This document shows, piece by piece, positions 1 to 4,557 of a stretch of DNA of 5,404 bases. The DNA is from Anaerolineae bacterium (GTDB lineage Bacteria; Chloroflexota; Anaerolineae; JAFGEY01). Location: assembly GCA_016929775.1 (NCBI GenBank), contig JAFGIE010000105.1, positions 1 through 5,404 of the forward strand, given 5' to 3'. Below the pieces are notes generated by a model, which was not told where the DNA came from, did no database searches, and worked only from the letters and a program-made list of their open reading frames with translations. Position 1 is the first letter of the stretch; the number at the start of each line of letters is the position of its first letter. Made by a program: the position numbers and the translations under genes.

Positions 1-356
1 CGGCGCTTGCGCACCAAGCCATCGTCCTGATGGGTGTAGGTCCGGTCAAAGCGGACTATGTTGCCAAAGGTCCGCTCGGACACATCGAGGACCCGCAGCC
101 CAGGGAGCTGCGAGAGCCCCTCCTCCACGCCCTCGCGCAATAGGCCCAGGTCCTCGGCCAATACCTTGTGTTCGAGCGGCTCAGCCCACACCGAGAACCA
201 CGTCGACGGATCCGCAGCCTGCGGCGAGAACATCACCCCATCGCGGTCACCTGCCAGCTCGTATTGCTGCCAACCGAGGGGATAGCGGAACTGGTAACGC
301 CCCATCGGGTCGCGATATGTGCGGAAGCCAGTGTACTTGGGGCTTTCCCTTGTCAA
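1..356 (-). CDS. Possible PsbP-like/uncharacterised protein, N-terminal part (C-terminus beyond the window)
   Basis: The 118 complete codons read before the window edge are uninterrupted. The product has no signal peptide or membrane segment. It opens with a charged stretch and then a motif resembling the PsbP-like fold: YRDPMGRYQFRYPLGW at residues 14-29, followed by aromatic-rich strands (SPQAADPSTWFSVWAEPL at 44-61) and an amphipathic helix around 62-84. That resemblance is from memory of 'D-P-x-G-x-F-x-x-x-Y-P-x-G-W' proteins, so the family call is tentative and no biochemical role is claimed. The start chosen is TTG at 356-354, because GGGAG at 368-364 sits 7 nt upstream and the recognisable domain begins soon after. 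An in-frame GTG at 416 has GGAG only 3 nt upstream and would add 20 atypical residues. The gene lies 143 nt downstream of recJ on the same strand but has its own promoter, so it is probably a separate unit. Confidence 0.72.
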   Translation of the reverse strand, partial: MTRESPKYTGFRTYRDPMGRYQFRYPLGWQQYELAGDRDGVMFSPQAADPSTWFSVWAEPLEHKVLAEDLGLLREGVEEGLSQLPGLRVLDVSERTFGNIVRFDRTYTHQDDGLVRKR

Positions 357-360
357 CGAT

Positions 361-368
361 CTTCTCCC
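361..368 (-). promoter_or_regulatory. Ribosome binding site that decides the TTG start
   Basis: On the minus strand GGGAGAAG occupies 368-361. The GGGAG core ends 7 nt before the TTG at 356, which is ideal Shine-Dalgarno spacing. This favours the rare TTG initiation codon over the GTG at 416. Confidence 0.6.
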
Positions 369-434
369 GTATGCGTAAGTGAGGAGTCCGGATTCGCCGC
401 CTGGGCACCTTGGCACGTTCTCCGAGACGCCCAA

Positions 435-463
435 AGTATAGCACACTTGGACAGCGCCGTCAA
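435..463 (-). promoter_or_regulatory. Sigma-70-type promoter for the 1-356 gene
   Basis: On the minus strand a TTGACG -35 element (463-458), a 17-nt spacer and a TATACT -10 element (440-435) are present. TG one base before the -10 gives an extended -10 motif. Transcription would start near 428 and give a leader of roughly 70 nt before the TTG start. The match to the housekeeping consensus is close (5 of 6 in each hexamer) at the optimal spacing. Confidence 0.72.
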
Positions 464-479
464 GTGCATGCGCTGTCCA
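448..479. promoter_or_regulatory. Perfect 10-bp inverted repeat enclosing the -35 element (operator candidate)
   Basis: TGGACAGCGC (479-470 on the minus strand) is repeated in inverse as GCGCTGTCCA (457-448), with 12 nt between. The -35 hexamer lies entirely in the centre and the right arm fills most of the promoter spacer. A dimeric regulator bound here would cover the promoter. As RNA on the minus strand it has no following U-tract, so it is a poor terminator for recJ. On the plus strand TTTT follows (480-483), but no plus-strand gene needs termination there. An operator is therefore the better reading. Confidence 0.5.
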
Positions 480-499
480 TTTTGCACGTGAGGCGCCGC

Positions 500-2917
500 T
501 CACCGTACCACGTACCGCGTCTCGGCGCGCCGGTAGTAAGCCCGGTAGGCTGCCGTCTCTTCCAGCGCTGCGGCGAGCTGCGCCTGCACTGCCGCCAGGT
601 CCTCGCCCGACGGTGGCTGCCCACCACTTGGGGACGCGATCGTAGGGGCGGGTTTGGAACCCGCTCCTACCGCGCCCCACCGATCGTACTGCGCAGCGTC
701 GCCCGCAGCCAACGTGACCCTTCCCTGATCTGCCAGCGTGTAGCACAGCTGCCCCTTGTGCGCCAGCCACGCCAAACCCAGCGCGACGGTCGCCTCCTGG
801 TGCGCCATTGCCTCCGCCAGCGCCGCCAGGCTCACTTGCCCAGCGCGCACTCGCAGCGCATGCTTGACCAGCCCTGCCAGGCGTTGCAGGAAGGGACCGA
901 GCGCGTCCAGCCCCGGGTCCTGGGCGCACAGCACCACCTCGCGCGGGGAGACCTGCGCCAGCGCCGCTTGCAGCACGGCAGGGCCCGGCGGCGCAGTCCA
1001 GACGACCAGCGTCTCGGCCTTACGCAGGTCAGTCCGCCCCACGCACGGGACGCCGCCCGCAGGCGTCCCCCCCTCGCCCCACACCACCACCTGTCCGCGC
1101 GCTGCGCCCGCCCACAACGCGCGCAGCGCTGCCACGGGGTCGCCCACCTCCCGGCAGTCGCGCATCGTCGCGGCAGCTGGCTCTGCAACCGGCTCTGCGA
1201 TCGCTCCGCCCGAGGGAAGCGACCGCGCCTCGACCCACGTCAGCTGCAGGGCCCTGTTACCGCGGAAGGCGTTGACGCCGAGCGTGTACGTCAGGTCGAA
1301 CCGCCCCTCGGGCAGCGCCAGGTCCACGCTCTGCCACCACATGACCTCGGTCGTGTGGCCCTGCCGGTCGCGGACCGTCACCCGCCGGTGCTCGCGCGTC
1401 CGGCCCACCACTGCGCTGCTCACCAGCTCGAGGTCGCGCGTGACGAATACCGGCGCGGGGTTCCCGGCGCCAAAGGGGGCGAGGACCTGGACCGCCTCGT
1501 AGGTGGATAGTGAGAGCTGGTCGAGGGGGAGGATTGCGTCGATCTGCAACGTGGGTTCGGGCGGCGGCGGCATGCCCGCTAGCGTCCGCCACAGCCCGCG
1601 GCGGAAGGCGTCGATCTGTTCCGCATCGATCGAGAGGCCCGCCGCCATGGGATGCCCGCCGCAGCGATGCAGCAGCGCGCGCTGCGCCGCGATCGCGGCG
1701 TGGATGTCCACGCCCTCGACCGAGCGCGCCGAACCGCGCGCCAGCTCGCCCTCCGGCGCGCTGATCACGATCGCCGGCTTGGCATAGCGCTCTGCCAACC
1801 GACCGGCGACGATGCCCACGATCCCCGGGTCCCAGCCTGCGCCGGCGACGACGATCGCCGGTCCGTCGAGCAGCGCCCGGTCGCGCGCCAACTGCGCCAG
1901 CGCCGACTCGGTGACCTGGCGCGTGATCCAGCGCCGCTGCGCGTTGAGCGCTTCGAGGCGCGTGGCGATCGTCCGCGCGACCGTCAGATCGTCGGTCGTC
2001 AACAGCTCGACCCCCGCCTGGGCGTCGAGATCCTGCCCCATACGGCTCAGGGCGTTCAGGCGCGGCGCCAGCGCATAGCCGATGTCGTCCGCGCCGATGC
2101 GCTCCGGGTCAAGGCGCGCAACCTCGATCAACGCGCGCAGCCCGACCCGCTCGGTGCGGCGCAGGACCTGCAAGCCCCGCTGCAGCAGGTAGCGCACGTC
2201 GTCGCGCAGCGGCGCCACATCCGCCACGATCCCCAGCGCGACCAGGTCGAGCAGGGAAGCCGGGTCGCGTCCCACGCGCGCGAACAGGGCGCGCGCCACC
2301 TGGTACGCCACGCCCACGCCGGGCAGCCCGGAGAGCGGATGTCCCGCGGGCAGGCGCTTCGGGTTGAGCACCGCGCGCGCGTCTGGCAGCGCCTCGGGCA
2401 GGTCGTGGTGATCGGTGATCAGCACCTCGACACCGTGCGCCGCCGCCAGATCGACCGCCCGGTGCCCTTCAACCCCGGTGTCGGCGGTCACGATCAGCGA
2501 GGCCCCCTCGTCGATCAGCCGCTGGACCCCCACGGGGTGCAGCCCATGCGACGCATGCCGCGAGGGGATGGCGGACACGACCTCCCCCCCGAGCACGCGC
2601 AGCGCCTCCACGTACAGCGCCGTGGCGGTTTGCCCGTCCACGTCAAAGTCCCCCCACACGGCGATCCGGTCCCCGCGCGCGATCGCGCCCGCCAAGCGAT
2701 CGACGACGACCTCCAGGTCGGGCAGGTCTTCCGTCGGAGCAGGCTGGTACGCCGCCGGATCGAGAAAGCTGCGCGCGGCTGCCGGATCGGCAAGCCCTCG
2801 CCGGACGAGCAGCGCTGCGACCAGTGCGTCGAGCGCAGCGTGCGCTGTCGCCTCCGCCGCCAGCGCGCGCAGCGCGTCTGGGATGTGAACAGGTTGTGGG
2901 TCGATCCATCGCGCCAT
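500..2917 (-). CDS. recJ: Single-stranded-DNA-specific 5'-3' exonuclease RecJ, with long C-terminal extension
   Basis: RecJ degrades single-stranded DNA 5' to 3' in recombination and mismatch/base-excision repair in the cytoplasm, using a two-metal DHH phosphoesterase site. The 805-residue product shows the DHH motifs in order: GDFDVDG at 89-95 (Asp90, 92, 94), TADTG at 144-148 (Asp146), the DHH triad at 169-171, and VALGIVADVAPL at 226-237 (Asp233). RLNALSRMG at 286-294 is RecJ-typical. The DHHA1 part follows: GWDPGIVGIVAGRL at 361-374, GSARS at 395-399 and GGHPMAAGL at 420-428. An OB-type region spans about 465-570. All expected metal ligands are present. Residues beyond about 571 exceed the core RecJ of about 570 residues and are described in the findings. 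ATG at 2917 is chosen because the protein aligns from MARWIDPQP and the promoter at 2958-2986 would start transcription near 2951. The frame is open to 3241, but that part translates repeat DNA. GGAG lies at 2932-2929, 11 nt upstream, which is rather distant. Confidence 0.96.
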   Translation of the reverse strand: MARWIDPQPVHIPDALRALAAEATAHAALDALVAALLVRRGLADPAAARSFLDPAAYQPAPTEDLPDLEVVVDRLAGAIARGDRIAVWGDFDVDGQTATALYVEALRVLGGEVVSAIPSRHASHGLHPVGVQRLIDEGASLIVTADTGVEGHRAVDLAAAHGVEVLITDHHDLPEALPDARAVLNPKRLPAGHPLSGLPGVGVAYQVARALFARVGRDPASLLDLVALGIVADVAPLRDDVRYLLQRGLQVLRRTERVGLRALIEVARLDPERIGADDIGYALAPRLNALSRMGQDLDAQAGVELLTTDDLTVARTIATRLEALNAQRRWITRQVTESALAQLARDRALLDGPAIVVAGAGWDPGIVGIVAGRLAERYAKPAIVISAPEGELARGSARSVEGVDIHAAIAAQRALLHRCGGHPMAAGLSIDAEQIDAFRRGLWRTLAGMPPPPEPTLQIDAILPLDQLSLSTYEAVQVLAPFGAGNPAPVFVTRDLELVSSAVVGRTREHRRVTVRDRQGHTTEVMWWQSVDLALPEGRFDLTYTLGVNAFRGNRALQLTWVEARSLPSGGAIAEPVAEPAAATMRDCREVGDPVAALRALWAGAARGQVVVWGEGGTPAGGVPCVGRTDLRKAETLVVWTAPPGPAVLQAALAQVSPREVVLCAQDPGLDALGPFLQRLAGLVKHALRVRAGQVSLAALAEAMAHQEATVALGLAWLAHKGQLCYTLADQGRVTLAAGDAAQYDRWGAVGAGSKPAPTIASPSGGQPPSGEDLAAVQAQLAAALEETAAYRAYYRRAETRYVVR
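642..670. repeat. Palindromic repeat inserted in frame in the recJ C-terminal linker
   Basis: The arms GTAGGGGCGGGTT (642-654) and AACCCGCTCCTAC (658-670) form an inverted repeat with 12 of 13 positions paired and a 3-nt loop. Read on the minus strand it encodes recJ residues 750-759, VGAGSKPAPT, in a low-complexity stretch between a winged-helix-like segment and the terminal helix. From general knowledge, GTAGGGGCGGGTT-type palindromes recur between genes in Chloroflexota and other GC-rich genomes. Its position in a linker suggests an insertion tolerated because it stays in frame. Confidence 0.7.
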
Positions 2918-2957
2918 GGCTGTCCCATCTCCACGCCCGTGTAGCGGACCTCTCCCG

Positions 2958-2986
2958 ATTATACGCCCACACACACAGTTCCCCAA
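2958..2986 (-). promoter_or_regulatory. Sigma-70-type promoter for recJ
   Basis: On the minus strand TTGGGG (2986-2981) and a perfect TATAAT (2963-2958) are separated by 17 nt. Transcription would start near 2951, about 34 nt upstream of the ATG at 2917. This independently supports the shorter recJ start. Confidence 0.75.
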
Positions 2987-3018
2987 GTTGGCGCCCGCAC
3001 ACCTGGACCATGGAGGCG

Positions 3019-3103
3019 ACGACGACACGTCGGACCGCCAGCGTCTCGCTGGCCCTGGAGCCGTCGGGACGACGGCACGTCGGACCGCCAGCGTCCCGCT
3101 GGC
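3019..3103. repeat. Two 35-bp direct repeats at 50-bp spacing, each carrying a perfect hairpin
   Basis: Positions 3019-3053 and 3069-3103 are nearly identical, differing at two positions. Each contains GCCAGCG, a 3-nt loop (TCT or TCC) and CGCTGGC, a perfect 7-bp stem (3037-3053 and 3087-3103), preceded by GGACC. Read on the minus strand the module is stem, RGA loop, stem, then GGTCC. This is the same architecture, in opposite orientation, as the units at 3118-3230. A further hairpin, GCCGTCGGGACGACGGC, lies between the two copies at 3060-3076, without the GGTCC flank. Confidence 0.85.
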
Positions 3104-3117
3104 ATGCCATCCCCCAT

Positions 3118-3230
3118 GCCGTCGGGACGACGGCGGTCCATCCCCCATGCCGTCGAGACGACGACGGTCCGTTACCCATGCCGTCGGGACGACGGCGGTC
3201 CATCCCCCGTGCCGTCGAGACGACGGTCCA
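3118..3230. repeat. Tandem array of 31-bp hairpin-bearing units (three full, one truncated)
   Basis: Units start at 3118, 3149, 3180 and 3211. The first three are exactly 31 bp. Unit 3 differs from unit 1 at one position and unit 2 at five. Unit 4 is cut short after about 20 bp and has lost 3 bp of the right arm. Each begins with GCCGTCG, loop GGA or AGA, then CGACGGC (CGACGAC in unit 2), followed by GGTCC. The array fills the space upstream of the response-regulator promoter. There are no unique spacers between units and no cas gene, so it is not a CRISPR array. Confidence 0.88.
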
Positions 3231-3246
3231 AGCCAAGCCACTCAAG

Positions 3247-3275
3247 TTGACTCCTCGACCGCCCTGACGTATACT
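3247..3275 (+). promoter_or_regulatory. Sigma-70-type promoter for the response regulator
   Basis: TTGACT (3247-3252) and TATACT (3270-3275) are separated by exactly 17 nt. Transcription would start near 3282 and give a leader of about 28 nt to the ATG at 3310. It points away from the recJ promoter across the repeat array. Confidence 0.78.
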
Positions 3276-3309
3276 TGTGCGACCTTGACAGCCATCGGAG
3301 AGGCGCAGC

Positions 3310-3990
3310 ATGTACGCCCTGTTGCTATCCAAGAACGCGGACGAGACCTCGATCCTGTCGCTCGTGCTGCAGCGCGTCGGCATGTCGGTGCACACCGTCA
3401 CCAACCCGCAGCGCGCCGTCGAGATCTGGGACGAACGTCCGGCGGACGTGATCCTCCTCTCAGCATCGGGCGACCCGATGCCGCACGTCCACGCCCTGCG
3501 CGCCGTCACCTCTGTGCCGCTCGTGATCATCACCGATCTCCTGGGCGAAGAGGCCCACGTCGCACTCCTCGAGGCGGGCGCCGACATGGTGATCGCGCGC
3601 CCGTACAGTGCGCGGCTCCTGATCGCCCAGATGCGCGCCCTCATGCGCCGTGCGGGCGGCGTCTCGCTTTTCAGCCTGCCCACGCTGACCATGGGGGGCC
3701 TGACCCTCGATCCCGCGACGCGCACGGTGCAGGTCTTTCAGCAACCGCCGCGCCGCCTGACACACCTCGAGTTCCGCCTGCTCTACACCCTCATGACCCA
3801 CCAGGGCCACATCCTGTCCACCGAGAGCATCGTCGAGCGCGTGTGGGGCTACACCGGGCGCGGCGATCGCGAGCTGGTCCGCGGGCTCGTCCGCCGCCTG
3901 CGCACCAAGGTCGAGCCCGACCCGCGCAGCCCCGCATACATTCTCACCGTGCCAGGTGTCGGCTACTCCTTCAGCCCCGACCAAGGATGA
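3310..3990 (+). CDS. OmpR/PhoB-family response regulator with degenerate (non-phosphorylatable) receiver domain
   Basis: This 226-residue protein has a receiver-like fold (about 2-114) joined to a C-terminal winged-helix DNA-binding domain (about 126-222). It would be a cytoplasmic transcription factor binding direct-repeat DNA as a dimer. The output domain is well kept: LTHLEFRLLYTLMTHQG at 150-166, the recognition-helix region GDRELVRGLVRRLRTKV at 185-201, and the wing YILTVPGVGYSF at 210-221. The receiver lacks key residues. The acidic pair after strand 1 is replaced (ALLLSKN, 3-9), the phospho-acceptor after strand 3 is Ser51 (VILLSASG, 47-54), and the conserved lysine is Arg97 (VIARPY, 94-99). 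Only Thr75 remains. This is what atypical, phosphorylation-independent regulators look like. No histidine kinase is adjacent. GGAGAGG at 3297-3303 lies 6 nt before the ATG. Its target is unknown; the phased repeats just downstream are a candidate. Confidence 0.92.
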   Translation: MYALLLSKNADETSILSLVLQRVGMSVHTVTNPQRAVEIWDERPADVILLSASGDPMPHVHALRAVTSVPLVIITDLLGEEAHVALLEAGADMVIARPYSARLLIAQMRALMRRAGGVSLFSLPTLTMGGLTLDPATRTVQVFQQPPRRLTHLEFRLLYTLMTHQGHILSTESIVERVWGYTGRGDRELVRGLVRRLRTKVEPDPRSPAYILTVPGVGYSFSPDQG

Positions 3991-4014
3991 CAAAAGTCTC
4001 ACGCTAGAACGGGC

Positions 4015-4058
4015 CCTATCACCTTTTTGGCACGCCCCTTGCACGCCTTTTGCACATG
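4015..4058 (+). promoter_or_regulatory. Direct repeats with exact 11-bp period (OmpR-family operator candidate)
   Basis: The 11-mers TTTGGCACGCC (4026-4036), CCTTGCACGCC (4037-4047) and TTTTGCACATG (4048-4058) share T at column 3 and GCAC at columns 5-8. A weaker fourth copy with TCAC precedes them (4015-4025). The CAC cores fall at 4020, 4031, 4042 and 4053, one helical turn apart on the same DNA face. The last core ends 10 bp before the -10 element at 4066, and no good -35 hexamer exists at 17 bp. This is the geometry of OmpR/PhoB-class activator sites. Binding by the adjacent regulator is an inference. Confidence 0.5.
4028..4043 (+). promoter_or_regulatory. Sigma-54-like -24/-12 motif (alternative reading of the same bases)
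   Basis: TGGCACG, four C residues and TTGCA match the sigma-54 consensus TGGCACG-N4-TTGCW at every fixed position, with GG at 4029-4030 and GC at 4041-4042. Transcription would start near 4054. It overlaps the 11-bp repeats, so the match may be a by-product of the GCAC periodicity. Sigma-54 is absent from many GC-rich lineages and no enhancer-binding protein is seen here. Confidence 0.3.
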
Positions 4059-4062
4059 CCCC

Positions 4063-4071
4063 TGTTATACT
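4063..4071 (+). promoter_or_regulatory. Extended -10 promoter for the zinc-ribbon gene
   Basis: TG (4063-4064), one base, then TATACT (4066-4071) forms an extended -10 element. TTGCAC at 4039-4044 would be a -35 only with a 21-nt spacer, which is too long. This suggests an activator-dependent or extended -10 promoter. The expected start is near 4078, about 54 nt before the ATG. Confidence 0.6.
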
Positions 4072-4081
4072 GGCGTCGAAA

Positions 4082-4103
4082 GCCCGGGCCTGCGCGCCCG
4101 GGC
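4082..4103 (+). other. GC-rich hairpin in the 5' leader of the zinc-ribbon gene
   Basis: GCCCGGGC at 4082-4089 is repeated at 4096-4103. Each copy is self-complementary, and the two can pair as an 8-bp stem with a 6-nt loop. It would lie within a few nucleotides of the predicted RNA 5' end and about 15 nt upstream of the Shine-Dalgarno sequence. There is no T-tract after it, so it is not an intrinsic terminator. It may stabilise the mRNA. Confidence 0.5.
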
Positions 4104-4131
4104 ATGATCTGAGCGATGAAGGAGGTACGAC

Positions 4132-4338
4132 ATGTCGGAATCCAGAGTAGTCAAGGCGATCTGCCCCGACTGTGGGGAAGAGATCACGCTCCATGGCAAC
4201 GTCCGGCTTGGGCAAGAGGTCGTCTGCCCACACTGCGACGCCGAGCTAGAGGTAGTCGAAATCGACCCGTTGGAGCTCGATTGGGCGTACGACGACGGGG
4301 ACTATGAAGACGAAGAGGAAGAAGACGAAGACTGGTAG
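4132..4338 (+). CDS. LysW-like small zinc-ribbon protein with acidic tail, lacking the terminal Gly-Glu
   Basis: This 68-residue protein has a CxxC-17-CxxC zinc ribbon (CPDC at 11-14, CPHC at 32-35). The hallmark LysW segment ELEVVEIDPLELDW (38-51) follows, then a highly acidic tail (54-67). LysW is the amino-group carrier that protects alpha-aminoadipate or glutamate in lysine/arginine synthesis, with substrate attached to the last glutamate of its EDWGE end. Here the protein stops at EDEDW (stop at 4336-4338), so the Gly and acceptor Glu are missing. No lysX/argX-type ligase is next to it. A normal carrier role is therefore doubtful. A LysW paralogue, an interaction domain or a zinc-binding stress protein is possible. 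The ATG at 4132 has a strong AAGGAGG (4119-4125) 6 nt upstream. It has its own promoter and terminator, so it is probably monocistronic. Confidence 0.85.
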   Translation: MSESRVVKAICPDCGEEITLHGNVRLGQEVVCPHCDAELEVVEIDPLELDWAYDDGDYEDEEEEDEDW

Positions 4339-4370
4339 GGTTTTCCCCCGATAGTCCTCATGGTCATACC

Positions 4371-4406
4371 GGTGTCCCGCAAATCCCCTTGCGGGACGCT
4401 GTTTTT
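4371..4406 (+). terminator. Rho-independent terminator after the zinc-ribbon gene
   Basis: GTCCCGCAA (4374-4382) pairs perfectly with TTGCGGGAC (4389-4397) around a 6-nt loop. The pairing can extend by weaker pairs to 4371 and 4400, and TTTTT follows at 4402-4406. It lies 33 nt after the stop codon and separates this unit from the heat-shock genes. Confidence 0.9.
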
Positions 4407-4461
4407 CCCGACGGTTCTTATGCAACTCTAACGCTTCTCTGATGGCCCTCTAATCTGCGCC

Positions 4462-4470
4462 TGATACAAT
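4462..4470 (+). promoter_or_regulatory. Probable extended -10 promoter for the Hsp20 genes
   Basis: TG (4462-4463), A, then TACAAT (4465-4470) forms an extended -10 element. No recognisable -35 hexamer lies 16-18 nt upstream, and no sigma-32 consensus is seen. Transcription would start near 4477, giving a leader of about 80 nt that contains the inverted repeats at 4500-4540. Confidence 0.5.
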
Positions 4471-4499
4471 CGTGCCGAATGCGAAAGGGAAACCGCCGC

Positions 4500-4540
4500 A
4501 TCGTGAACCCGTGCCGCGGTTCACGACCCGGCGTCACGAT
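4500..4540 (+). promoter_or_regulatory. Inverted repeat with an alternative partner in the hsp20 leader
   Basis: TCGTGAACC (4501-4509) and GGTTCACGA (4518-4526) form a perfect 9-bp inverted repeat with an 8-nt gap. ATCGTGA (4500-4506) can also pair with TCACGAT (4534-4540), excluding the first stem. As DNA this resembles a dimeric heat-shock repressor operator in size, but it matches neither CIRCE nor the HspR HAIR sequence. As RNA it offers two competing hairpins just upstream of the AAGGAG at 4546-4551, as in a leader that could respond to temperature. Confidence 0.6.
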
Positions 4541-4557
4541 TTGAAAAGGAGTAGACC

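Noticed and set aside
357..416. GTG start at 416 for the first gene
   Set aside because: GGAG is only 3 nt away and the added residues look unlike the domain; TTG at 356 has better spacing. It is not excluded.
247..444. 65-codon minus-strand frame overlapping the first gene
   Set aside because: It is out of frame with the recognisable domain sequence and its start overlaps the -10 region of the promoter.
410..2944. Long plus-strand open frames opposite recJ (410-1510 and 1652-2944)
   Set aside because: They mirror the GC-biased codons of recJ, give Arg/Pro/Ala-rich sequence without domains, and lack sensible start signals.
3019..3230. CRISPR array
   Set aside because: Repeats abut each other without unique spacers of even length, and no cas gene is present.
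2918..3241. N-terminal extension of recJ by 108 codons
   Set aside because: It translates the hairpin repeats into low-complexity sequence, lies upstream of the predicted transcription start near 2951, and has no RecJ similarity.
3991..4028. Terminator using the T-run at 4024-4028
   Set aside because: GGGCCC just before it cannot form a hairpin with a loop, and the T-run fits better in the repeat region.
4082..4103. Terminator of the response-regulator gene
   Set aside because: The hairpin has no following T-run and lies downstream of the next gene's promoter.
3460..4233. 257-codon minus-strand frame opposite the response regulator
   Set aside because: It is antisense to a well-supported gene and crosses the regulatory region and the start of the zinc-ribbon gene.
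4501..4526. CIRCE or HAIR element
   Set aside because: The arms TCGTGAACC/GGTTCACGA do not match TTAGCACTC/GAGTGCTAA or CTTGAGT/ACTCAAG; only the arm length is similar.
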